Below are positions 1 through 6,940 of a stretch of DNA of 20,815 nucleotides, piece after piece (position 1 is the stretch's first letter; every line of letters starts with the position of its first letter). The stretch is from an uncultured Alphaproteobacteria bacterium (GTDB lineage: Bacteria > Pseudomonadota > Alphaproteobacteria > RF32 > CAG-239), in NCBI GenBank assembly GCA_944392285.1, contig CALXWF010000094.1:1-20815 (forward strand). Reading direction: 5' to 3'. The notes beneath the pieces are model-generated. The model was not told where the DNA came from. It searched no databases and saw nothing but the letters and a program-made list of their open reading frames with translations. Made by a program: the position numbers and the translations under genes.

Positions 1-2
1 CA

Positions 3-200
3 AATTTTGAAAAAGACAATATTGACCGGGGAACAACAAAAATTTGGCAAGAAAATTTAGGTTTTGATTTAAGTAAATACCAAATCAGCCGCAAAAACGG
101 TCTGCGTAAGGAGCAAATTCTTAAAAATTGCGTTCGCCCGGAGCTTGGATTATATATTTTTCAACAAATTACAGGTGCAAATAAATGCCGAAACTTTTAG
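3..200 (+). CDS. C-terminal part of an unrecognised protein (5' end outside window)
   Basis: An open frame runs in from the left edge and ends at a TAG at 198-200, giving a 65-residue C-terminal piece (contains LGFDLSKYQISRKNGLRKEQ). The final 16 bases overlap the start of the next gene, as is common in compact phage or mobile-element operons. I do not recognise the family. The lysine/arginine-rich stretch could suit a nucleic-acid-binding protein, but this is a guess. The protein is incomplete here, so its length and domain layout cannot be judged. Confidence 0.5.
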   Translation, partial: NFEKDNIDRGTTKIWQENLGFDLSKYQISRKNGLRKEQILKNCVRPELGLYIFQQITGANKCRNF

Positions 201-382
201 TTATCTCAACGTTGGATATGACAGACCAACAACTTCAAGATTATGCTGAGGCTATACCGAGCCGCATTAAAGACATTACGGCCGAAAAATTTTTGCAAGA
301 CCTCCAAAGAGGCCGGCAAATTAATGTCAAATACCCCGACGGGGTAACTACCACCTATCAAATCATCAAGGAGTTAAATTGA
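185..382 (+). CDS. Small hypothetical protein, 65 aa
   Basis: An ATG at 185 is preceded by AGGTG about 8 bases upstream and opens a 65-residue frame. It overlaps the upstream gene by 16 bases, and its TGA shares one base with the ATG of the next gene at 382. The sequence starts with a hydrophobic strand (PKLLVIST), then a helical polar middle and a short strand-turn-strand near the end (INVKYPDGVTTTYQII). There is no signal peptide or membrane segment. Family not recognised. Its tight packing with the ASCH-like gene suggests one transcript in an integrated element. Confidence 0.6.
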   Translation: MPKLLVISTLDMTDQQLQDYAEAIPSRIKDITAEKFLQDLQRGRQINVKYPDGVTTTYQIIKELN

Positions 383-708
383 TGACCAACATATTAAAGC
401 TTGTCTTGACCGACCATTGGTTTGAAAAAATCAAATCCGGCCGCAAGACGCACGAATACCGCAAAGCGACTAAATTTTGGAGCCAGAGAATATATCCGGT
501 TTATTGTCACTTTTCCCTTATAAAAACCGGCGAGTGGGACGAATTAAAAGAAGAAAAATATTTTGTTCAATTCCAAAAAGCCTATCGGAAAAATCCCGAA
601 CGCATGACTTTTGAAATTAAAGATATTTGCCTTGTAGACGGTAAAAACACCGATCTGCATATTAACGAACTTGTTTTTGATGTTGAGCTAGGGGAACGCG
701 TGAAATGA
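382..708 (+). CDS. ASCH-domain-like small protein (DUF3850-type), 108 aa
   Basis: The N-terminal half has the pattern LKLVLTDHWFEKIKSGRKTHEYRK followed by W..R, in overlapping parts resembling ASCH/DUF3850 proteins: a strand, then a helix 'W-x-x-I-K-x-G-x-K-T-x-E-x-R'. These are small beta-barrel proteins related to PUA domains and are frequent in phages and mobile elements; they are thought to bind RNA or modified nucleosides. I place the start at the ATG at 382, 8 bases after AAGGAG (368-373). A TTG three bases upstream is possible but less well spaced. The stop overlaps the next ATG (ATGA at 705-708). Domain assignment is by eye, and function in this element is unknown. Confidence 0.6.
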   Translation: MTNILKLVLTDHWFEKIKSGRKTHEYRKATKFWSQRIYPVYCHFSLIKTGEWDELKEEKYFVQFQKAYRKNPERMTFEIKDICLVDGKNTDLHINELVFDVELGERVK

Positions 709-1046
709 ATAACGATGATGACCGCTCTTTTTTGTGCCACCAGCTTGAAACTTGCGCCGAACTTATGATGATAGCTGAAACCAAAAAGGAATATAACTAC
801 TATGCGCGTGAATACCGTAAAATCTCTGAAATGCTTGATCCTGAATTAAGGGAAATACGTTTACGGAGAGAACGCACTCAATATACATGGCATACACTTG
901 TCTGCAAGAATTGCGGCCGCAAAAAGCGTAAAAAACTGGCAAACAAATATAGACAAATCAATATCCACCTGACTTGCTGCTGCGGAGCAACTACCGAAAT
1001 AACAATTTTCAATAAGGAAAAGGACGATAACAACCTCTTATTCTAA
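705..1046 (+). CDS. Hypothetical protein with C-terminal Cys cluster (putative zinc ribbon), 113 aa
   Basis: This frame starts in the ATGA overlap with the ASCH-like gene. The N-terminal 60 residues are charged and probably helical (many E, R and Y). The C-terminal half carries CKNCGRKKRKK (Cys67, Cys70) and a CCC triplet (Cys91-93), the pattern of a small zinc ribbon with a basic patch between the two knuckles. Such proteins in phage-like operons often bind nucleic acid. It is the last gene of the run and is followed 35 bases later by an intrinsic terminator. The exact family is not recognised. Confidence 0.6.
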   Translation: MNNDDDRSFLCHQLETCAELMMIAETKKEYNYYAREYRKISEMLDPELREIRLRRERTQYTWHTLVCKNCGRKKRKKLANKYRQINIHLTCCCGATTEITIFNKEKDDNNLLF

Positions 1047-1081
1047 AAAACTGAAATAGGCATAACATTTTTTATAACATT

Positions 1082-1107
1082 GCCCCGTAAATTCGGGGCT
1101 TTTCTTT
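1082..1107 (+). terminator. Intrinsic terminator of the left accessory operon
   Basis: A perfect 6-bp GC stem, GCCCCG (1082-1087) with CGGGGC (1094-1099), has a 6-base loop and is followed by TTTTCTTT. It ends the plus-strand run of small genes. Confidence 0.85.
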
Positions 1108-1135
1108 AATTACTCATAATTAACTTTATCTCAAA

Positions 1136-1156
1136 ATTGGGGACAGATTGGGGACA
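1136..1156. repeat. Tandem 10-bp repeat ATTGGGGACA with 11-bp period near tRNA-fMet
   Basis: ATTGGGGACA occurs at 1136-1145 and 1147-1156, so the copies sit about one helical turn apart on one face of the DNA. They lie 61 bp beyond the 3' end of tRNA-fMet, between the tRNA terminator and the accessory operon. Short direct repeats spaced like this beside a tRNA 3' end resemble arm-type binding sites of tyrosine integrases. That role is inferred, as no integrase is in the window. Confidence 0.6.
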
Positions 1157-1171
1157 AATTCACAAAACAGA

Positions 1172-1207
1172 TAAAACAAAAGGCTTTGAGATTTTTCTCA
1201 AAGCCTT
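1172..1207 (-). terminator. Intrinsic terminator of tRNA-fMet
   Basis: A perfect 12-bp stem (1180-1191 with 1196-1207, AAGGCTTTGAGA) has a 4-base loop. Read on the minus strand it follows the tRNA by 9 bases and ends in TTTTGTTTTA. Confidence 0.85.
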
Positions 1208-1216
1208 GTAAATACT

Positions 1217-1293
<77 letters not shown>

Positions 1294-1320
1294 ATAAAAT
1301 CTTATCAAAAAGATAGCGTA

Positions 1321-1349
1321 TAAATACGCTTTTTCACTTTTCTTGTCAA
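1321..1349 (-). promoter_or_regulatory. Promoter of tRNA-fMet
   Basis: On the minus strand, TTGACA (1344-1349) is separated by 17 bp from TATTTA (1321-1326), about 28 bp before the tRNA 5' end. A perfect inverted repeat, AGCGTAT-aa-ATACGCT (1315-1330), overlaps the -10 box. Confidence 0.75.
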
Positions 1350-1378
1350 GCATAAAATAACAAAAATTATTTTTTCTT

Positions 1379-1882
1379 TCAAAAATAAGGGTTATAGGCC
1401 CATTGCAACAACGCTTGTCTTTGTTTTTTGCGACATTCCAAGTCACCGACAAAACAATTTTTTTCCACCTGTTTTTTATGTCGACGAAAAGCCTTCCATC
1501 TTTTTATTTGCACGGCATCAACCTCCGGCAACCGCCGTCCCATATAATAGCGGCAATACCACTGAAACCAACCGCGCACATCCGGCCCGATAATCCAACC
1601 TTTTTGCTGCCACTCACCCAAACTCATGCGTGACTTCACCCCAAAACAATTTTGCCAAACTTCAGCCTTGCCGCTTTGGCTCAAGCGGGCATTTTGCCAC
1701 CAACTTTTGGGGAATTCGTTTTGACAATCATTCAAATATTTGCCTTCAAAAACCCCCATGGCAAGCATTTGCGGCGGCGTAAGCTCCGGCTCAAAACCGA
1801 CATCAAAATCTTGCCCCACAGGCTTTGTTAACACATAGCGATACCCTTGCTGCATTTTGTCAAAAACAACAACCTCACGCAT
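1379..1882 (-). CDS. Conserved hypothetical protein, 167 aa
   Basis: This matches, from memory, a conserved family of unknown function. Recognisable blocks are ELTPPQMLAMGVFEGKYL (about 33-50), GWFQWYCRYYMGRRLP (104-119), QIKRWKAFRRH (125-135) and a Cys-containing tail with KQRQALLQWAY (153-163). It is rich in Trp, Tyr and Arg and has no signal peptide or membrane helix, so it is probably cytoplasmic. The minus-strand ATG at 1882 has GAGGTG about 10 bases upstream. It follows two very small membrane ORFs with gaps of 15 and 11 bases, so the three probably form one transcript. Biochemical role unknown; I will not guess a reaction. Confidence 0.85.
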   Translation of the reverse strand: MREVVVFDKMQQGYRYVLTKPVGQDFDVGFEPELTPPQMLAMGVFEGKYLNDCQNEFPKSWWQNARLSQSGKAEVWQNCFGVKSRMSLGEWQQKGWIIGPDVRGWFQWYCRYYMGRRLPEVDAVQIKRWKAFRRHKKQVEKNCFVGDLECRKKQRQALLQWAYNPYF

Positions 1883-1897
1883 TTGTCGGCAACACCT

Positions 1898-1966
1898 CTA
1901 CACAAACAAAGACATATAAATTGCAAAAATCAACACCGCCACAATCAGCCAATGCCACCATTTCAT
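1898..1966 (-). CDS. Putative one-helix membrane microprotein, 22 aa
   Basis: A 23-codon frame on the minus strand reads MKWWHWLIVAVLIFAIYMSL then F-V-stop. It is almost entirely one hydrophobic helix with a Trp-rich amphipathic start, like known single-pass microproteins. A perfect GGAG (complement of 1974-1977) sits 7 bases before the ATG, overlapping the end of the upstream microORF region. It lies 15 bases before the 167-aa gene. The strong ribosome site and hydrophobic composition support translation, but the frame is too short for coding statistics. Homologues not recognised. Confidence 0.55.
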   Translation of the reverse strand: MKWWHWLIVAVLIFAIYMSLFV

Positions 1967-1977
1967 TTTATTTCTCC

Positions 1978-2058
1978 TTAGTTAAACAACATCAGCGCCA
2001 AGGCCACCAATGCCAAAACCATAACGGCAATAATTTTATGTTTATTTTCCCAGTTCAT
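1978..2058 (-). CDS. Putative one-helix membrane microprotein, 26 aa
   Basis: A 27-codon frame on the minus strand begins MNWENKHKIIAVMVLALVAL and ends ALMLFN. A charged N-terminal stretch is followed by an unbroken hydrophobic segment of about 17 residues, giving one transmembrane helix with a cytoplasmic start. GGGAG (complement of 2066-2070) is 7 bases before the ATG. The stop TAA is followed directly by the GGAG of the second microORF, so the two look translationally linked. It is the first gene after the yebC-ruvC terminator. Function unknown; it may be a small subunit of a membrane complex. Confidence 0.55.
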   Translation of the reverse strand: MNWENKHKIIAVMVLALVALALMLFN

Positions 2059-2094
2059 AACTTTTCTCCCGCTTATACATAATCACTTTTGGGC

Positions 2095-2129
2095 ATAAAA
2101 AAAGCCCCCGAAAACAAATTCGAGGGCTT
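2095..2129 (-). terminator. Intrinsic terminator after yebC-ruvC
   Basis: An 11-bp stem (2102-2112 with 2119-2129) has a 6-base loop. The single mismatch is C-A on the plus strand but a G-U wobble in minus-strand RNA, and a run of seven T follows on that strand, so it acts on the minus-strand operon. Confidence 0.85.
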
Positions 2130-2144
2130 AAATAAAAAAACACA

Positions 2145-2636
2145 TCACTTTGGCATCTTCAAACTGTGGCAACCATGATAACTATTATGACAAATGGCAA
2201 TTGCCAAAGCATCGGAGCTATCATTATTTTTAGGTTTACACCCCGGCAACAACACTTTAACCATGGTTTCAACCTGCATTTTCTCAGCCTTTCCGACACC
2301 GACCACCGCTTTCTTCACCTTATTCGGCTCATATTCCGTCACCGGAATATTATACATGGCCGGCGCCGCAATCACCACACCGCGCGCCATACCGAGCTTA
2401 ATGGTAGACACCGGATTAGAGTTAAGAAATACCTGCTCGATTGCCGCTTCATCCGGCTTATACAGCTCAATAATCTGCTGCAAAGCCCGTTGAATTTCAG
2501 CCAACCTGGCAGGTATCTCCAATCTTGTATCAGTCTTGATAAAGCCGTCAGCCACATAGCGCAGGCGGTTGTTTTCGCTGTCAACAATCCCCCAGCCCGT
2601 AGAAGACAAACTCGGATCAAGGCCCAAAATTCTCAT
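2145..2636 (-). CDS. ruvC: Holliday junction endonuclease RuvC
   Basis: RuvC cuts four-way DNA junctions as a dimer, resolving recombination intermediates with RuvAB. The 163-residue length is typical. The N-terminus MRILGLDPSLSSTGWG carries the first catalytic Asp (Asp7). The remaining acidic residues of the RNase H-like site are visible at Glu67 (AAIEQVF), Asp139 and Asp142 (NNDSSDALA). The start ATG overlaps the yebC stop by one base (TAATG), so ruvC is translated by coupling; no clear separate ribosome site is seen. ruvA and ruvB are not in the window. An intrinsic terminator follows the stop. Confidence 0.97.
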   Translation of the reverse strand: MRILGLDPSLSSTGWGIVDSENNRLRYVADGFIKTDTRLEIPARLAEIQRALQQIIELYKPDEAAIEQVFLNSNPVSTIKLGMARGVVIAAPAMYNIPVTEYEPNKVKKAVVGVGKAEKMQVETMVKVLLPGCKPKNNDSSDALAIAICHNSYHGCHSLKMPK

Positions 2637-3394
2637 TAGTTTTCGGCGTTCAGTTTTGCCCAGATATCATCAGAAATCTCGGCATTGTGATAAACCTTTT
2701 GGACATCATCGTCATCTTCCAAAGCGTCAATGAAATCCAACAATTTTTGTGCCGTTTCCAAATCGGTAACTTCGGTTTTAACCAAAGCTTTCCAATCCAA
2801 GCGAGAAGCTGACGGCGTACCGAACTGTTTTTCCAAAGCCTCGGTAACCGCATTCAAATCATCAGGCAAAGTTTCAATATCATGATGTTCGTCATCAGAA
2901 ACCACATCATTGGCGCCGGCTTCCAAAGCTGCTTCAAAAACTTTGTCGGCATCAGCCACGCTGAGCGGATATTCAATAAAACCGATACGTTCAAAATTAA
3001 ACGTAACCGAACCGCTCTCACCCATTGCACCGCCGCGTTTGCCAAAAATGGTGCGAACATTACCGGCCGTGCGGTTTTTATTATCTGTCGTTGCTTCTAC
3101 AATAATGGCAACTTTCCCGGGGCCAAATCCCTCATAACGAACGGAAACATAATCATCTCCGCCGCCGGTTTGGCTAGCCTTGGCAATGGCTCTTTCAATA
3201 TTATCTTTGGGCATACTCTCGGCGCGTGCGGCCTGAATAGCCAAACGCAAGCGAGGATTTTTGTCAGGTTCGGGCATACCGCTTTTTGCGGCAATGGTAA
3301 TATCACGAGCCAACTTGGCAAAAACTTTTGCTTTTTTGGCATCTTGCGCACCCTTACGGTACATAATGTTTTTAAACTGGGAATGTCCAGACAT
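2636..3394 (-). CDS. yebC: YebC/PmpR family protein
   Basis: The 252-residue protein begins MSGHSQFKNIMYRKGAQDAK, the conserved YebC signature (GHSKW.NI..RK). It also has the family blocks MPKDNIERAIAKA (about 81-93) and YEGFGPGKVAIIVEATTDN. Members were long annotated as transcriptional regulators; later work on bacterial and mitochondrial (TACO1) relatives points to a ribosome-associated factor that relieves stalling at proline-rich stretches. The acidic loop EDDDD near residue 225 is typical. The start is preceded by AGAGG 9 bases upstream. It is the first gene of the yebC-ruvC operon, a pairing seen in many proteobacteria. Confidence 0.96.
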   Translation of the reverse strand: MSGHSQFKNIMYRKGAQDAKKAKVFAKLARDITIAAKSGMPEPDKNPRLRLAIQAARAESMPKDNIERAIAKASQTGGGDDYVSVRYEGFGPGKVAIIVEATTDNKNRTAGNVRTIFGKRGGAMGESGSVTFNFERIGFIEYPLSVADADKVFEAALEAGANDVVSDDEHHDIETLPDDLNAVTEALEKQFGTPSASRLDWKALVKTEVTDLETAQKLLDFIDALEDDDDVQKVYHNAEISDDIWAKLNAEN

Positions 3395-3417
3395 CTCTAC
3401 TACCTCTTACACTAAAT

Positions 3418-3447
3418 ATTATATTGTAACAGAGGTTATACAGTAAA
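3418..3447 (-). promoter_or_regulatory. Probable promoter of yebC-ruvC
   Basis: On the minus strand, TTTACT (3442-3447) lies 18 bp from a consensus TATAAT (3418-3423), about 24 bp upstream of the yebC start. Confidence 0.6.
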
Positions 3448-3463
3448 GGCGCATTCTTCGCAA

Positions 3464-3484
3464 CAAAATTTTTCAAAAATTTTG
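3464..3484 (-). terminator. AT-rich hairpin after the exported-protein gene (possible weak terminator)
   Basis: CAAAATTTTT (3464-3473) and AAAAATTTTG (3475-3484) form a perfect 10-bp AT-rich inverted repeat 11 bases beyond the stop of the minus-strand gene that ends at 3495. It has no good T tract, so termination is uncertain. Confidence 0.35.
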
Positions 3485-3494
3485 CACAAATTTA

Positions 3495-4265
3495 TTAATC
3501 TTTAACAATGATATAATCAAGTTTTTGATTATCAGCCGAAAGAATCTTAAAACCAAAACCCTTTATTTCAACCACACCGGGCTTGTTTGGAAAACTTATA
3601 TTTTCAAAATAGCCACTGTCGCCTGAAGATTTGCTGTAGTCTAAATAAGTAAACCAAACTCTTCCCATGCGCACACCGTCATATTTAATATCAAAACCTT
3701 TAACCGGCTTGGTTTGCTCAACCTTAGTTTTGGTCACCGGCAAAAAGCGAATATCTTCGGGCGTTGGCACATAAATCGTATCTAACAGCACCAAACGACT
3801 GCCTTTGATTTGCCCCATACGATTATAGAGATTACCTTCTTCATCAATCATCATCATAAAATCACCGAGCCCCGCCGGAAGCAAACGATATTCTTCCCCG
3901 TCAATAGAAACCGAACCAATCACTTTTTGCAATTTTCCGGCCTTAATGATATGCGGAACCGAAGCACTGTTTAACACACCGTCTTTATCGGCCTTAACAT
4001 AATTTTGCTGATAAATATCACGACGAAAAGTCTTATCGCTAAGCATGGAATATCCGGTATAAACCGACAAAACCTCGCCTTTTTTAAACGTTTTTTCATT
4101 AATATATTCGCTTTTAACCAACACGGGCTCATCATCATAAAAGCTGATAGTCTCAGAACTCCAAACCTCAAACGGCAAATTCCGAATACTCAAAACATCA
4201 TAACTGCCGGCGCGCACACAGCCGCAAACCGCCAAAACCCCGCATAAAGCAAATATTTTCTTCAT
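3495..4265 (-). CDS. Exported or lipid-anchored protein of unknown function, 256 aa
   Basis: I place the start at the ATG at 4265 (MKKIFALCGVLAVCGCVRAG), giving a classic signal peptide: KK, a hydrophobic core, then two possible processing sites. VCGC would give a lipoprotein anchored at Cys16, and VRA|GS (after Ala19) fits signal peptidase I. A start 10 codons upstream would place charged residues before the signal and is less likely. The mature part is rich in beta-strand patterns (for example GSVSIDGEEYRLLPAG, GRVWFTYLDYSK), suggesting a beta-sandwich periplasmic or outer-membrane protein. No family recognised. It diverges from prmA over a short shared promoter region. Confidence 0.8.
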   Translation of the reverse strand: MKKIFALCGVLAVCGCVRAGSYDVLSIRNLPFEVWSSETISFYDDEPVLVKSEYINEKTFKKGEVLSVYTGYSMLSDKTFRRDIYQQNYVKADKDGVLNSASVPHIIKAGKLQKVIGSVSIDGEEYRLLPAGLGDFMMMIDEEGNLYNRMGQIKGSRLVLLDTIYVPTPEDIRFLPVTKTKVEQTKPVKGFDIKYDGVRMGRVWFTYLDYSKSSGDSGYFENISFPNKPGVVEIKGFGFKILSADNQKLDYIIVKD

Positions 4266-4285
4266 ATGGTAATCTCTTTTATTTA

Positions 4286-4315
4286 TTGTTAACATTTGTA
4301 TTATTATACTATAAT
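4286..4315 (+). promoter_or_regulatory. Promoter of the prmA operon, back to back with a minus-strand -10 box
   Basis: On the plus strand TTGTTA (4286-4291), an 18-bp spacer and consensus TATAAT (4310-4315) lie 43 bp before the prmA start. A second consensus -10 on the minus strand (4303-4308) has a GTTTAC/TTTACT -35 near 4324-4330 and a short 15-16-bp spacer. It would drive the divergent exported-protein gene, so the two polymerases would compete for the same DNA. Confidence 0.65.
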
Positions 4316-4358
4316 CCTATTTTAGTAAACACAGATTAATTAAAAGGTGGAAAATTTT

Positions 4359-5231
4359 ATGAACAAAGGCGGCAGTTGTTGGCAAATCAGTTTTACCCCG
4401 CAAAAGAGCTATGCACCAGAGCTCAATGATTTTATGGAAGAATATTTTGATGTCACCGCCTGCAACTACACGGATGACGGGCAAGAACAACTTGTCGGTT
4501 ACAAAGACCGCAATTTTCAAGAAGCAGACCTCCTCCAAGCTGCCCAAACACACGGCATTGAACTCCCGCCCTATCAGGTTGAACTTTTAACCAGTGAAAA
4601 TTGGCTCAAAGACAATGTCATTTGCTTTGCCCCGGCCGAAGTCGGTGAATTTATGATTTATGGCGTTCATGAAAAAGAAGCCCCCAAAACCGACAAACTC
4701 CCGCTACGCATTTATGCCGCCACGGCATTTGGCTCGGAACATCAAACCACAAAATCTTGTCTTTTGGCCTTAAGTGACCTTTATCACCGCCAAGTTCCGC
4801 ATACCAACATTCTAGACATGGGGTGCGGTTCGGGAATTTTGTCTTTGGGCGCTGCAAAATTATGGTCTGATGCCCAAATAACCGCAGCAGACATTGATGA
4901 TGAAGCCGTTATTGTCACGCTGCAAAACGCCGCCGATAACGGTCTCGATTCGCAAATTCAGGCCGCGGTCGGCAACGGCTATACCACCGAACTGGTACAA
5001 AGGCATGCCCCCTATGACATTATTTTAGCCAATATTTTGGCGCGCCCCTTAATTGAAATGGCTCCAAGCCTGTACCAAGCCTTGGCTCCGGGCGGTTTTT
5101 GCATTTTATCAGGCTTTATCAACGAGCAGGAAGACTGGGTGATTCAAGCCCACCTTGACCAAGGCCTAAGTCTTTGCAAAATTTATGAAATGGATAATTG
5201 GCGCGCGGCCCTCATGGAGAAAAAGAAATGA
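4359..5231 (+). CDS. prmA: Ribosomal protein L11 methyltransferase PrmA
   Basis: PrmA adds methyl groups to ribosomal protein L11 using S-adenosylmethionine. The 290-residue frame has the family's SAM site DMGCGSGILSLG (about 153-164), the preceding AFGSEHQTT stretch (123-131) and the diagnostic NILARPL motif (225-231) that serves as the substrate-side NPPY-like loop. The ATG at 4359 is 8 bases after AAGGTGG; a GTG 12 bases upstream is open but would overlap that ribosome site. The stop overlaps the start of the aminopeptidase gene (ATGA), so both are on one transcript. Confidence 0.94.
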   Translation: MNKGGSCWQISFTPQKSYAPELNDFMEEYFDVTACNYTDDGQEQLVGYKDRNFQEADLLQAAQTHGIELPPYQVELLTSENWLKDNVICFAPAEVGEFMIYGVHEKEAPKTDKLPLRIYAATAFGSEHQTTKSCLLALSDLYHRQVPHTNILDMGCGSGILSLGAAKLWSDAQITAADIDDEAVIVTLQNAADNGLDSQIQAAVGNGYTTELVQRHAPYDIILANILARPLIEMAPSLYQALAPGGFCILSGFINEQEDWVIQAHLDQGLSLCKIYEMDNWRAALMEKKK

Positions 5232-6922
5232 CGCTTGAAACCCTGCAACAGCTTATCCAAAAACACAAATATGACGCTTTTATCATCACGCGCAATAACT
5301 TGTTTTTGGGCCAAGATACCCGAGAAGATGAAAACAAAATCCGCGAGCTCACGGGTTTCAGCGGCTCAGCCGGAACATTGGTGGTTTTTGCCGACAAAGC
5401 AGTTTTATTGGTAGACGGCCGTTATGAAATTCAGGCCGCACTTGAAACCGACCCGACAAAAGTCAGTGTAAAACTCTCTACGCTGCGTCGCTGGTTGCAA
5501 GAGACTTTTCCGCTCGGCCGCAAAACAAAAATCGCCTATGACCCATGGTGCCATTCCATTAAAGAGATAGATGAGCTTGAAAGATTATTCCCTGACATCT
5601 GTTTTATCGCAGACCCACATGAGCTGACAGCTCCGTTGCAATCTGCATTCATGGCAACCCCTTTTAATCATGAAGAAGAATTTTCAGGTATCAGCCGCGA
5701 TGAAAAATTGGCACAAATTGCCGAATTTATACAACAACAAAACCTAGACGCCTATTTATTTACGGCGGCAGATGATGTTTCATGGCTGCTAAATCTGCGT
5801 TCCGATGCCCTGCTCCACACACCGATATTGCGCGCTTTTGCATTGGTATCAAAAGACAGTTCCGTTATCTTATTTGCCGATAATTTAGACATCCCGGAGG
5901 CCCACCCGCTCCGCGAACTCGGAAAACATCTAAAAACCTTTGCGCCAAGACGCTTAGGCCTTGACCTTAAACAAACGCCGCGCCGTATTTTAGACTTTTT
6001 AAGCAGTCCGGCAGCTTTTTGTGCCCTAGCTTCACCAATCAGCAAAAGCAAGGCCGTAAAAAACCCCATAGAACTACAGGGAATTCGTACTGCACATCAC
6101 CGTGACGGCGTAGCTTTAATTAATTTTCTTTACTGGTTAGAACAAAATTATAGCAAAATTACAGAGTTAGATGTTGTGGCCAAACTTCATGAATTTCGCG
6201 CGCACCAACCTTTATATTACGGCGAGAGTTTTGCTACCATCGCAGCCTCAGCCGCTCACGGAGCGATTGTTCACTACCAGCCGGATGAAAACAGCAATAT
6301 TCCCTTAGGCAACAACACACTATTGCTTTTAGACAGCGGCGCCCAATATTTTGACGGCACCACAGATGTCACACGGACAATCGCCTTAGGAACCCCGACA
6401 AAAGAGATGATTCATAACTACACCTTGGTTTTGAAATCGCATATTGCCCTAAGTGCCACGCGTTTTCCGCCCTCAACATCGGGCATTGCTCTGGATGCCA
6501 TTGCGCGCCGTCCCTTATGGCAAGAAAATAAGAATTATAACCACGGCACGGGGCATGGTGTCGGCTGTTTCTTAAATGTCCATGAAAATCCGCCTTCACT
6601 TTCCCCTCATGGTGACAGCGAACTCAAACCCGGCATGATAACTTCTATTGAACCGGGGTACTATATTGAAGGGTCTTACGGCATCCGTATTGAAAATTTG
6701 GCTGAGGTTAAAAATTTATCCGCCGCCGACGAACCGCCTCTATACGGTTTTGAATTTTTAACTTTAGTTCCGCTTGATAAACGCCTGATTGATAAATATC
6801 TTTTAAGTGAAGAAGAAGTCATCTGGATTAACCATTATCATCAAACAATTTGGGAGCAACTCTCTCAAGAACTTGCCCCGGATGAAAAACAATGGCTGCA
6901 AAAGGCTTGTGCACCGCTATAA
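5228..6922 (+). CDS. Xaa-Pro aminopeptidase (aminopeptidase P, M24B family)
   Basis: The enzyme removes an N-terminal residue before proline using two metal ions in a pita-bread fold. The 564 residues have the long three-domain layout: two creatinase-like N-terminal domains (about 1-125 and 155-270), the M24 catalytic domain (about 285-500) and a C-terminal extension typical of the long eukaryote-like form. All five metal ligands are visible: Asp369 (LLDSG), Asp380 (TTDVTRT), His443 (GTGHGVG), Glu475 (SIEPG) and Glu489 (IRIEN). The start at 5228 is in the ATGA overlap with prmA and has GGAG 7 bases upstream; an upstream in-frame ATG would run further into prmA. Confidence 0.93.
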   Translation: MTLETLQQLIQKHKYDAFIITRNNLFLGQDTREDENKIRELTGFSGSAGTLVVFADKAVLLVDGRYEIQAALETDPTKVSVKLSTLRRWLQETFPLGRKTKIAYDPWCHSIKEIDELERLFPDICFIADPHELTAPLQSAFMATPFNHEEEFSGISRDEKLAQIAEFIQQQNLDAYLFTAADDVSWLLNLRSDALLHTPILRAFALVSKDSSVILFADNLDIPEAHPLRELGKHLKTFAPRRLGLDLKQTPRRILDFLSSPAAFCALASPISKSKAVKNPIELQGIRTAHHRDGVALINFLYWLEQNYSKITELDVVAKLHEFRAHQPLYYGESFATIAASAAHGAIVHYQPDENSNIPLGNNTLLLLDSGAQYFDGTTDVTRTIALGTPTKEMIHNYTLVLKSHIALSATRFPPSTSGIALDAIARRPLWQENKNYNHGTGHGVGCFLNVHENPPSLSPHGDSELKPGMITSIEPGYYIEGSYGIRIENLAEVKNLSAADEPPLYGFEFLTLVPLDKRLIDKYLLSEEEVIWINHYHQTIWEQLSQELAPDEKQWLQKACAPL

Positions 6923-6940
6923 ACAACGAAGGAGGCACCT

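Noticed and set aside
2166..3415. Plus-strand frames antisense to ruvC and yebC
   Set aside because: The minus-strand frames are clear conserved proteins; the antisense frames lack ribosome sites and sensible composition.
4266..4295. Ten-residue N-terminal extension of the exported protein
   Set aside because: The extension would bury the signal peptide start; MKK at 4265 gives a standard signal sequence.
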